From NCBI GenBank assembly GCA_034434835.1, contig DAOTXX010000184.1:1-11767 (forward strand): 11,767 nucleotides of DNA. Direction: 5' to 3'. Shown here piece by piece: positions 1-5,658 of this stretch. The position numbers and the translations under genes were made by a program. Numbering within the stretch: position 1 is the stretch's first letter; each line of letters opens with the position of its first letter. Origin of the DNA: JBGLNJ01 sp034434835. GTDB lineage: Bacteria; Chloroflexota; Anaerolineae; Fen-1058. Below the pieces are notes generated by a model, which made no database searches, was not told where the DNA came from, and saw nothing but the letters and a program-made list of their open reading frames with translations.

Positions 1-372
1 GTGGTGCGCGTCATCGAGAAAACGCCCGAACGCTACCTGCTCACCGACGGTGAGAACGAATACCGCCTGGCCCCGGCCGTGGCCGCCAATATCATGGTCG
101 AACCGCTGCCCGAAGCAGCCGCGCTCGCCCAGGGCGTGCTGCAGTTGGGCGAGCTGGCGCACAACCAGCAGGCCGAAATCGTCGCCCTCGACGAGGCCTG
201 CCAGGGCTTCACCCGCCGCCGCTTCCTCGACCTGGGCCTCACCCCCGGCACGCTCATCTACCCGGAGCTGCTCAACGCCTTCGGTGACCCGCGCGCCTAC
301 CGCGTGCGCGGCACGCTGATCGCGCTGCGCCGCGATCAGGCGGCTCAGATTCTCGTCCGGCCAATGGGTTGA
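1..372 (+). CDS. FeoA-domain protein, 3' end only (probable DtxR-type metal-dependent regulator)
   Basis: The frame is open from the first base, so the true start lies outside the window; 123 residues remain. The last ~75 residues read as a FeoA (SH3-like) domain: 'LGELAHNQQAEIVAL', then 'CQGFTRRRFLDLGLTPGT', then 'YRVRGTLIALRRDQAAQILV'. The first ~38 residues ('YLLTDGENEYRLAPAVAANIMVEPL') look like the tail of another small beta-barrel domain, possibly a first FeoA copy. Stand-alone FeoA proteins are about 75-90 residues, so this longer product fits the C-terminal half of a DtxR/MntR-type iron-dependent repressor, which often ends in FeoA domains. Neither the DNA-binding helix-turn-helix nor the metal site is inside the window, so the regulator reading is inference. 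It ends 32 bases before the FeoB GTPase gene and is probably co-transcribed with it. Confidence 0.75.
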   Translation: MVRVIEKTPERYLLTDGENEYRLAPAVAANIMVEPLPEAAALAQGVLQLGELAHNQQAEIVALDEACQGFTRRRFLDLGLTPGTLIYPELLNAFGDPRAYRVRGTLIALRRDQAAQILVRPMG

Positions 373-404
373 GATGATAACGGAGTATGAGTCGAGGGGG
401 AACG

Positions 405-1235
405 ATGAGTCAACGGATTTTTGATGCGAACCGATGTGAAACCTGTCCTGCTCATGCGCAACTGGCGCAGATGGGACTCGTGCTGGATCACTTTGATCGC
501 GTGGTGGCGCTGGCAGGCAATCCGAATACGGGCAAATCCACGCTGTTCAACGCGCTGACCGGTCTCAAGCAGCACACCGGCAACTGGCCTGGCAAAACCG
601 TCACCCGGGCCGAGGGCGGCTTTGAGTTCAACGGCGTGCAGTACAAGCTGGTAGATTTGCCCGGCACGTATTCGCTGCTTTCGGCGTCTCAGGACGAAGA
701 GGTGGCGCGCAACTTTATCCTGTTCGGCCAACCGGACTGCACCATCGTCATCACCGATGCGACGGCGTTGGAGCGCAACCTGAACCTCGTCTTGCAGGTC
801 ATGGAGATCACCGACAAGGTCGTAGTCGCCGTCAACCTGATGGACGAAGCGCGCCGCAAGGGACTGGAGGTGGACACGCGCAGCCTGGCGCGCGACCTGG
901 GAGTGCCGGCCGTCCCGATCGTCGCGCGCACGGGCGAAGGCATCCAGACGTTGTTGAGCACCATGGCGAGTGTGATTTCGGGCGAGACGGTGACCCGGCC
1001 CAGGCGTGTGCAAGGCACGCCGGACTTTTCACGGGCTGTGGACGAGCTTGTTCCGCTGGTCGAGCAGTTGGCGCCTGGCGTGCCGAACGCGCGTTGGATT
1101 GCGATCCGGTTGTTGGACGGCGATGCGCGTGTTCAGCAGGCTTTGCTCAACGGCGAGCTGATGCAGGTCGTCACCTATCAACGACAGACGGACACGCGAT
1201 TCAGCGCCAAGATCGCGCTTGAGGGCAGGCAGTAG
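405..1235 (+). CDS. feoB: FeoB N-terminal GTPase domain protein (split FeoB)
   Basis: This is the cytosolic G-protein part of the ferrous iron transporter FeoB, encoded alone (276 residues). Visible motifs are the P-loop G1 GNPNTGKS (38-45), the FeoB-typical 'HTGNWPGKTV' with switch-I Thr65, G3 DLPG (84-87), G4 NLMD (144-147) and a G5-like 'ARTGEG'. The residues after about 190 correspond to the helical GDI-like region. An N-terminal extension carries 'CETCPAH' (Cys11, Cys14, His17), a possible metal-binding or redox motif. I prefer ATG 405 because GAGGGGG lies 4 bases upstream; an in-frame ATG at 387 would add six residues without a better ribosome site. The stop codon TAG overlaps the AGGAGG of the next gene, so this GTPase and the permease are probably translated together. 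It presumably gates Fe2+ uptake in complex with that permease. Confidence 0.93.
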   Translation: MSQRIFDANRCETCPAHAQLAQMGLVLDHFDRVVALAGNPNTGKSTLFNALTGLKQHTGNWPGKTVTRAEGGFEFNGVQYKLVDLPGTYSLLSASQDEEVARNFILFGQPDCTIVITDATALERNLNLVLQVMEITDKVVVAVNLMDEARRKGLEVDTRSLARDLGVPAVPIVARTGEGIQTLLSTMASVISGETVTRPRRVQGTPDFSRAVDELVPLVEQLAPGVPNARWIAIRLLDGDARVQQALLNGELMQVVTYQRQTDTRFSAKIALEGRQ

Positions 1236-1239
1236 GAGG
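1234..1239 (+). promoter_or_regulatory. Shine-Dalgarno overlapping upstream stop codon (permease gene)
   Basis: AGGAGG starts inside the TAG stop (1233-1235) of the GTPase gene and lies 6 bases before ATG 1246. This selects ATG 1246 over the in-frame TTG at 1219 and suggests translational coupling of the two FeoB halves. Confidence 0.85.
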
Positions 1240-1245
1240 CAAGCC

Positions 1246-2649
1246 ATGGCCGAAAATGTGCAAGTTCAACCGCAAGATGTGCTGGCGCGCGCCGACGCCT
1301 TGCGCCCACGCCTCGGCGAAAGCTTTCGCGACGAGATCGTCAAGTCGCTGTACCGCGAAGCCGAAACCATTGCCAAACGCGCTGTACAGCCCAAGGGCGA
1401 CCGTCACTATGATCTAGATCAACGCATTGACCGGATTGTGACCTCGCCCATCTTGGGTTTGCCCATCATGCTCGGGCTGCTGGCGGTCGTGTTCTGGGTC
1501 ACTATTGTCGGCGCCAACATCCCCTCGGAAATGATCGCCAACGCGCTTTTTTGGATCGAAGAGCAAGCGAGCAACCTGTTCACGGCGATGGGCCTGCCCT
1601 GGTGGATTACGGGCTTTATCTGGCACGGCGTCTTTCGCGGCCTGGCGTGGGTGGTCTCGGTGATGCTGCCGCCGATGGCGATCTTTTTCCCGGTCTTTAC
1701 CATCCTGGAGGATTTGGGCTATCTCCCTCGCGTGGCGTTCAATCTGGATTTTTTGTTCAAAAAGGCCGGGGCGCACGGCAAGCAGGCGCTCACGATGGCG
1801 ATGGGCTTTGGCTGCAACGCCGCGGGGGTCATTTCGACGCGCGTGATCAACTCGCCCCGCGAGCGATTGATCGCCATCCTCACCAACAACTTTGTCCCGT
1901 GCAATGGGCGCTTTCCCACGTTGATCATGCTGGCGACGGTGTTTGTGGCGGCGGCTTTTCCGCCGCTGTTGGCTTCGGTGGCAGCGGCGGGCGCGGTCGT
2001 GATGGTCGTGCTGATCGGCGTGTTGGTTACGCTGATCGTCTCGTGGCTCCTTTCGCGTACTATCCTGCGCGGCGAAGCTTCGGCCTTTACGCTGGAGCTG
2101 CCGCCTTACCGCACGCCGAACATTGGGCGGATTCTCTACACGTCGTTGATTGACCGCACGTTGTTTGTCTTGTGGCGGGCGATCCAAACGGCAGCGCCGG
2201 CCGGAGCCGTCATCTGGATTCTGGGCAATATCAACTTGGGCAGCCTGAGCCTGGCGCAGCATATTGCGAATTTCCTCCACCCGCTTGGCTGGGCCATCGG
2301 GCTGGATGGGGTGATCCTGCTGGCGTACATCATCGCCATCCCGGCGAACGAGATCGTCGTCCCGACGATGCTGATGGTCTATATGGGCGTTGGCATGATG
2401 ACGGATGTGCCCGAGTTTGGCGATCTGCGCGCGCTGCTGGTGGGACAGCATGGCTGGACGCTGCTCACTGCGGTCAACCTGATGCTGTTTTCGTTGTTGC
2501 ACAATCCATGCGCCACGACGATCCTGACGATCTATAAAGAGACCAAGAGCGTCAAGTGGGCAACGCTCAGTGTGGTCATCACGCTGGGATTGGCCTTCCT
2601 TGTGACATTGGCAACGGCCAGCCTGGCGCGTCTGATGGGTTGGGTGTAG
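1246..2649 (+). CDS. feoB: FeoB C-terminal membrane permease (split FeoB)
   Basis: This 467-residue polytopic inner-membrane protein matches the membrane half of FeoB, including the two Gate (nucleoside-recognition-like) regions. Landmarks are 'FFPVFTILEDLGYLPRVAF' (147-165), 'GFGCNAAGVISTRVINSPRERL' (187-208), 'NNFVPCNGRFPTL' (214-226), 'PANEIVVPT' (366-374) and 'NPCATTILTIYKETKSVKW' (420-438). Classical FeoB proteins have GFGCNVP, a C-G/S-A-R-L motif and PCVAT at these places. The Cys residues at 190, 219 and 421 are kept, but the surroundings differ ('CNAAGV', 'CNGRFP'), a variant I associate with split FeoB of anaerobes. A soluble N-terminal stretch of about 65 residues ('DEIVKSLYREAETIAKRAV') resembles the linker that joins G domain and membrane domain in one-piece FeoB. 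It should import Fe2+ when coupled to the upstream GTPase. Start ATG 1246 is set by AGGAGG at 1234-1239. Confidence 0.93.
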   Translation: MAENVQVQPQDVLARADALRPRLGESFRDEIVKSLYREAETIAKRAVQPKGDRHYDLDQRIDRIVTSPILGLPIMLGLLAVVFWVTIVGANIPSEMIANALFWIEEQASNLFTAMGLPWWITGFIWHGVFRGLAWVVSVMLPPMAIFFPVFTILEDLGYLPRVAFNLDFLFKKAGAHGKQALTMAMGFGCNAAGVISTRVINSPRERLIAILTNNFVPCNGRFPTLIMLATVFVAAAFPPLLASVAAAGAVVMVVLIGVLVTLIVSWLLSRTILRGEASAFTLELPPYRTPNIGRILYTSLIDRTLFVLWRAIQTAAPAGAVIWILGNINLGSLSLAQHIANFLHPLGWAIGLDGVILLAYIIAIPANEIVVPTMLMVYMGVGMMTDVPEFGDLRALLVGQHGWTLLTAVNLMLFSLLHNPCATTILTIYKETKSVKWATLSVVITLGLAFLVTLATASLARLMGWV

Positions 2650-2655
2650 TTGAAG

Positions 2656-2684
2656 CCTCCCGCAGGCTGCGAGCCTGCGGGAGG
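2656..2684 (+). terminator. Perfect 13-bp hairpin after the FeoB genes
   Basis: Arms 2656-2668 (CCTCCCGCAGGCT) and 2672-2684 are exact reverse complements with a GCG loop, starting 6 bases after the permease stop. The position fits a terminator, but no T-run follows, so a protein-dependent terminator or an mRNA 3'-end stabiliser is also possible. It resembles the hairpin at 10943-10971 in its outer arms. Confidence 0.6.
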
Positions 2685-2695
2685 TTGACATGGAC

Positions 2696-2724
2696 TTGTG
2701 CCCTGCCTCAAACGATGTTATGAT
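2696..2724 (+). promoter_or_regulatory. Candidate sigma-70-type promoter for the 2789-6654 unit
   Basis: TATGAT (2719-2724) is one base from the TATAAT consensus and lies 17 bases after TTGTGC (2696-2701), which matches only the TTG of the -35 consensus. It sits between the post-FeoB hairpin and the start of the next gene. The better -35 match TTGACA at 2685-2690 is too far away (28 bases). Predicted from sequence only. Confidence 0.4.
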
Positions 2725-2740
2725 CGCATCCTCGATTCCG

Positions 2741-2770
2741 CTGACGCTCGTTGACACGCGCTGACGCGCG
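2741..2770 (+). repeat. Three tandem 10-bp repeats in the 5' leader
   Basis: Three adjacent decamers, CTGACGCTCG, TTGACACGCG and CTGACGCGCG, fit the consensus YTGACRCKCG. Copies 1 and 3 differ at one base. They lie just downstream of the candidate promoter and 18 bases before ATG 2789. The period equals about one helical turn, so all copies face the same side of the DNA. They may be an operator or a chance micro-repeat. Confidence 0.6.
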
Positions 2771-2788
2771 CCACACGGGGGCAATCCA

Positions 2789-3418
2789 ATGGACTGGCTG
2801 GCCGACATTGCCAGCGGCAAGCGGACTGTTTACGGTGTCCTCATCGCCATTATCCTGTTGACGTTACCCTGCTATTGTTTGGGCTTTGCGGCGCTGTGGT
2901 TCAGGCCAGACGCGCAGAGTGCCACAGTCACGGCGACGGTCAAGCCGACCGCCGCACCGACAGAATCCCCGGTCAAGTTGCCGACGGTCGGCACGTTAGG
3001 CCCAACGCCTACTGGCTGGCGGCCGCTCACGTCCACCCCTACGCCGATCCCCAGCAAGACCTTGACGGCAGTTCCGTCGCCTGCGACGGCCACGCCGACC
3101 CAAGCTCCAGCAACGGCAACGTCCACGTATACGGTTGTGCCCGCCTCGCCCACAGCTACTCGAACGGCGACGATGACGAGCGTGCCGCCGACAGCGACCT
3201 CAACCGCGACTCATACGGCGACTCCGACGGCGACGAGCGTTCCGCCGACGGCGACCGCAACGGCGACTCCGGTGCCTCCCACTGCAACCTTGACCCCTAC
3301 ATCCGTCCCGCCGTCCGCTACCCCGACAGCGACGAGCGTTCCGCCGACGGCGACCGAGACGCCTTCGCCAACGGCCAGCGTGACGATCACCTCAACTTGG
3401 GGGCCAGTGTTGCCCTGA
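2789..3418 (+). CDS. Single-pass membrane protein with Pro/Thr-rich low-complexity ectodomain
   Basis: This is a 209-residue protein. A short cytoplasmic N-terminus with K11-R12 precedes one hydrophobic helix (about 13-37), giving a predicted N-in, C-out topology. From about residue 43 to the end it is almost entirely Pro, Thr, Ser, Ala and Val, with units such as 'TATSVPPTATATAT' and 'TPTSVPPSATPTATSVPPTATETP'. Such segments form extended stalks, often O-glycosylated, and are common in Chloroflexota surface proteins; no folded or catalytic domain follows. The start is supported by GGGGG at 2777-2781, 7 bases before ATG. It ends 37 bases before the first M42 gene with no terminator between, so co-transcription is likely. 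The link to peptidases is unexplained. Overlapping open frames on both strands here come from the repetitive composition. The function is unknown; it could be a wall-spanning spacer or a degenerate remnant of a larger protein. Confidence 0.75.
   Translation: MDWLADIASGKRTVYGVLIAIILLTLPCYCLGFAALWFRPDAQSATVTATVKPTAAPTESPVKLPTVGTLGPTPTGWRPLTSTPTPIPSKTLTAVPSPATATPTQAPATATSTYTVVPASPTATRTATMTSVPPTATSTATHTATPTATSVPPTATATATPVPPTATLTPTSVPPSATPTATSVPPTATETPSPTASVTITSTWGPVLP
3230..3356 (+). repeat. 28-bp direct repeat pair inside the Pro/Thr-rich gene
   Basis: Bases 3230-3257 and 3329-3356 are identical (28 bp), 99 bp apart, an exact multiple of three. Both encode 'ATSVPPTAT' in frame. Shorter related units occur from about 3170. 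Perfect identity at DNA level suggests recent slippage or recombination, so the repeat number may vary between strains. Confidence 0.85.
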
Positions 3419-3455
3419 TCGCATTGGCACCCCATTCACTATCGCAGGAGTTTTC

Positions 3456-4514
3456 ATGGATTTATCGGCCTTGCTCAAAAAACTTGCCGAAGCGACCGGC
3501 ATCTCGGGTTACGAGGGGCCGGTGCGCGAGATCGTGCGCCAAGAGTTTGCCCCGTACAGCCATGAGGTCCGCGTGACCAAGATGGGCAGTGTGATCGGGG
3601 TTCGCCATGGAAGCGGCAGCGAGCCGCGCCGCAAGGTGATGCTCTCGGCGCACATGGACGAGATCGGTCTGATGGTGACCGGCATCGAAAAAGGCTTTTT
3701 GCGGATCGCTCCAGTCGGTGGCGCAGATGCGCGTGTGATGCTCGGCCAAGAGGTCATGGTGCACGCTCAGCGCGAATTGCCCGGCATCGTCGGCAGCCGC
3801 CCGCCGCATGTCCTGCCACCTGGCGAGCGCGATCAGGTCATCCCATTTGAGCATCTGTTCGTGGATGTGGGCCTGCCGGAAGTGCAGGTCAAAAAGCTGG
3901 TGCGTGTGGGCGATCTGATCTCGATCCGCCGTGAGGCGTGTGAACTCAAAGGCGGGTTGTTTTCCGGCAAGGCGCTGGATAACCGCGCTTCGGTCGCAGC
4001 GGTCGTGGTGTGTCTGGAGGCGCTGGCATCCAAGCAGCATGAGTGGGATGTGCTGGGCGTGGCATCTGTTCAAGAGGAGGTGACGCTGTTGGGCGCGGCG
4101 ACAGGCGCCTATGACCTTTATCCCGACGTGGCCATTGCGGTTGATGTGACTTTTGGCGAACAGGTCGGCGTTTCGGACCCGCGCGCGGTCGGGATGGGCA
4201 AAGGCCCGGCCATCGGCATCGGCCCCAACTTTCATCCCAAACTTGTCCAGATGCTGGTGGACACTGCCAGCAAGATGGAGATGCCGTATCAGATGGATCC
4301 GACCCCCGGCCATTCGGGTACGGACGCCTGGTCCATCCAGGTGGCGCGCGAAGGCATCCCGACGGCGCTGCTCAGCCTGCCGCTGCGTTACATGCACACG
4401 CCGGTCGAGACCATCTCGCTCAAAGACATCGAGCGCACGGGCCGCTTGATGGCCGAGTTCATCGCGGCGTTGAATGACGATGTACTCAAGGCGCTGACCT
4501 ATTCTGTTGACTGA
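3456..4514 (+). CDS. M42 family metallo-aminopeptidase, paralogue A
   Basis: This 352-residue protein belongs to the M42 (glutamyl aminopeptidase / TET) family, cytosolic dinuclear-metal exopeptidases that trim N-terminal residues from peptides. Expected ligands and catalytic residues are all present: His66 in 'AHMDE', bridging Asp175 in 'KALDNRAS', Glu207 (general base) and Glu208 in 'VQEEVT', Asp230 in 'AVDVT', and His314 in 'RYMHTP'. The insertion between about 80 and 160 corresponds to the PDZ-like dimerisation domain that builds the dodecamer. ATG 3456 is preceded by AGGAG at 3446-3450. It is the first of three consecutive M42 genes, with paralogue B starting 51 bases after its stop. Substrate preference cannot be read from these motifs alone. 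The family also includes enzymes once annotated as endoglucanases, but the complete peptidase site argues for a peptidase here. Confidence 0.93.
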   Translation: MDLSALLKKLAEATGISGYEGPVREIVRQEFAPYSHEVRVTKMGSVIGVRHGSGSEPRRKVMLSAHMDEIGLMVTGIEKGFLRIAPVGGADARVMLGQEVMVHAQRELPGIVGSRPPHVLPPGERDQVIPFEHLFVDVGLPEVQVKKLVRVGDLISIRREACELKGGLFSGKALDNRASVAAVVVCLEALASKQHEWDVLGVASVQEEVTLLGAATGAYDLYPDVAIAVDVTFGEQVGVSDPRAVGMGKGPAIGIGPNFHPKLVQMLVDTASKMEMPYQMDPTPGHSGTDAWSIQVAREGIPTALLSLPLRYMHTPVETISLKDIERTGRLMAEFIAALNDDVLKALTYSVD

Positions 4515-4517
4515 TAC

Positions 4518-4550
4518 TGTGTATTGCATAGACGGAACACGCAATACGCA
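4518..4550 (+). repeat. Hairpin at the M42 A/B junction
   Basis: Arms 4518-4527 (TGTGTATTGC) and 4541-4550 (GCAATACGCA) pair over 10 positions with one G-U wobble, around a 13-base loop. The core heptamer GTATTGC / GCAATAC is perfect, and the right side continues as a second imperfect heptamer. It starts 3 bases after stop codon 4514 and ends just before the ribosome site of paralogue B. No T-run follows, so it is unlikely to be a strong terminator. It may stabilise or process the mRNA. Confidence 0.55.
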
Positions 4551-4554
4551 ACAC

Positions 4555-4558
4555 GGAG
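4555..4558 (+). promoter_or_regulatory. Ribosome binding site deciding the TTG start of M42 paralogue B
   Basis: GGAG at 4555-4558 is 7 bases upstream of TTG 4566. The only in-frame ATG (4524) lies inside the intergenic hairpin, has no ribosome site and would add 14 residues unlike the family N-terminus. The TTG start gives a protein beginning in register with paralogue C. Confidence 0.7.
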
Positions 4559-4565
4559 CGAACCC

Positions 4566-5600
4566 TTGATACTCCAAGAGCTTTCCGAAGCCATTGGCGT
4601 TTCCGGCGACGAGGACGCCGTACGCAAGATCATTGCCGATGCTGTGCGCGATCACGTGGACGAATTGCGCGCGGACACGATCGGCAACTTGTTCGCGGTG
4701 AAAAAGGCGCGAGGCAAAGGGAATGGCCTGCGGGTCATGCTCGCCGCGCACATGGACGAGGTCGGGCTGATGATCATTGGCGCCGATTCAAGCGGTGGGC
4801 TGCGCTTTCGGCCTGTGGGCGGAATTGATGACCGCATCCTGCCCGGTCAGGTGGTGCTGGTCGGCCCGGACAAAATCCCCGGCGTGATCGGCCTCAAGCC
4901 CATCCATCTGCTCAAGGGTGACGAGGGCAAACAGGTCACCAAGATAGATGATTTGCGGATTGACATCGGCGCGTCGTCCAAAGAGGAAGCGGAAAAGCTG
5001 GTCAAGCCAGGTCAGGTTGCCGGATTTGCGACTCGCTACACGCGAGTCGGGCGCACGGTCACCGGCAAGGCGTTCGACGATCGGGCCGGGTGCGCGGTGC
5101 TGGTCGAGTTGCTGCACGGTGAACGCTTTCCATTCGACCTGCACGGCGTGTTCACGGTTCAAGAAGAAGTCGGGCTGCGCGGCGCGCGTGTAGCCGCCAA
5201 CGCCGTCGAGCCAGATTGCGCGTTCGCCTTGGAAGGTACGATCTGCGATGACTTGTCCAAGGAAAAAGACACCAGTCCCACCACTCAGTTGGGCAAGGGC
5301 CCGGCCATCAGCCTGATGGATCGCAGTGTGTTCGCCGACCGGCGACTGGTGGATCATCTCGTCGCTACGGCGGAACGACTGGGCATCCCGTATCAGTTCA
5401 AACAGCCTGGCTTGGGCGGGACGGACGCCGGCGCGATTGCACGCAGCAAGGCCGGCGTTCCCAGCGTCCCGGTCGCTGTACCGTGCCGCTACATTCACGC
5501 GCCGGTTTCGCGCCTCTCGCTGGACGATCTCGAAAACACCATCAGGTTGATGCGCGAGAGCCTCAAACGGTTGACGCCAGAGGTGTTGCGTAAAACGTGA
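4566..5600 (+). CDS. M42 family metallo-aminopeptidase, paralogue B
   Basis: This protein is 344 residues from TTG 4566. The M42 site reads His62 ('AHMDE'), Asp171 ('AFDDRAG'), Glu200 and Glu201 ('VQEEVG'), Glu223 in 'ALEGT', and His311 in 'RYIHAP'. The fourth ligand is Glu where paralogues A and C have Asp in 'AVDVT'. Asp or Glu is accepted at that position in this co-catalytic metallopeptidase fold, and 'LEGT' marks a recognisable M42 subgroup, so the enzyme is probably active. 'RYIHAP' replaces the usual Thr after the last ligand with Ala. The segment after 'ALEGT' ('CDDLSKEKDTSPTTQLGKGPAI') differs from both neighbours and could shape the substrate pocket. It lies 51 bases after paralogue A and 58 bases before paralogue C, with a hairpin in each gap. 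Confidence 0.92.
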   Translation: MILQELSEAIGVSGDEDAVRKIIADAVRDHVDELRADTIGNLFAVKKARGKGNGLRVMLAAHMDEVGLMIIGADSSGGLRFRPVGGIDDRILPGQVVLVGPDKIPGVIGLKPIHLLKGDEGKQVTKIDDLRIDIGASSKEEAEKLVKPGQVAGFATRYTRVGRTVTGKAFDDRAGCAVLVELLHGERFPFDLHGVFTVQEEVGLRGARVAANAVEPDCAFALEGTICDDLSKEKDTSPTTQLGKGPAISLMDRSVFADRRLVDHLVATAERLGIPYQFKQPGLGGTDAGAIARSKAGVPSVPVAVPCRYIHAPVSRLSLDDLENTIRLMRESLKRLTPEVLRKT

Positions 5601-5638
5601 AACGTCAAACGTCAAATAACACATGACGTTTGACGTTT
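5600..5638 (+). repeat. 15-bp perfect hairpin of tandem heptamers at the M42 B/C junction
   Basis: Arms 5600-5614 (AAACGTCAAACGTCA) and 5624-5638 are exact reverse complements with a 9-base loop. Each arm contains two copies of the heptamer AAACGTC or its complement, and a third variant (AAACGTG) lies just upstream in the coding end. The hairpin begins on the last base of stop codon 5598-5600. AAGGAG of paralogue C follows at 5647-5652. No T-run follows, so an mRNA-processing or stability element, or a short mobile palindrome, is likelier than a terminator. Confidence 0.75.
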
Positions 5639-5658
5639 GATTCCCGAAGGAGAATTCT

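Noticed and set aside
2685..2724. TTGACA (2685-2690) as -35 of the promoter at 2719
   Set aside because: The 28-base spacing to TATGAT is far beyond the working range; TTGTGC at 2696 has correct spacing.
1414..2820. 468-codon open frame on the minus strand opposite the FeoB permease
   Set aside because: The translation is Arg/Gln/His-rich without recognisable domains and lies opposite a well-supported gene; a GC-driven shadow.
3170..3360. Possible CRISPR-like spaced repeats
   Set aside because: The repeats are in-frame coding units of a low-complexity protein, with unequal spacing and no unique spacers.
2872..3576. Other-frame open frames within the Pro/Thr-rich gene, both strands
   Set aside because: They come from the repetitive codon composition. 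The Val/Gly-rich or Asp/Ser-rich products are simple frame shifts of the repeat, and one runs into the next gene.
3462..4751. 429-codon minus-strand open frame opposite M42 paralogue A
   Set aside because: Antisense shadow of a gene with a complete catalytic motif set, and it runs through the A/B junction.
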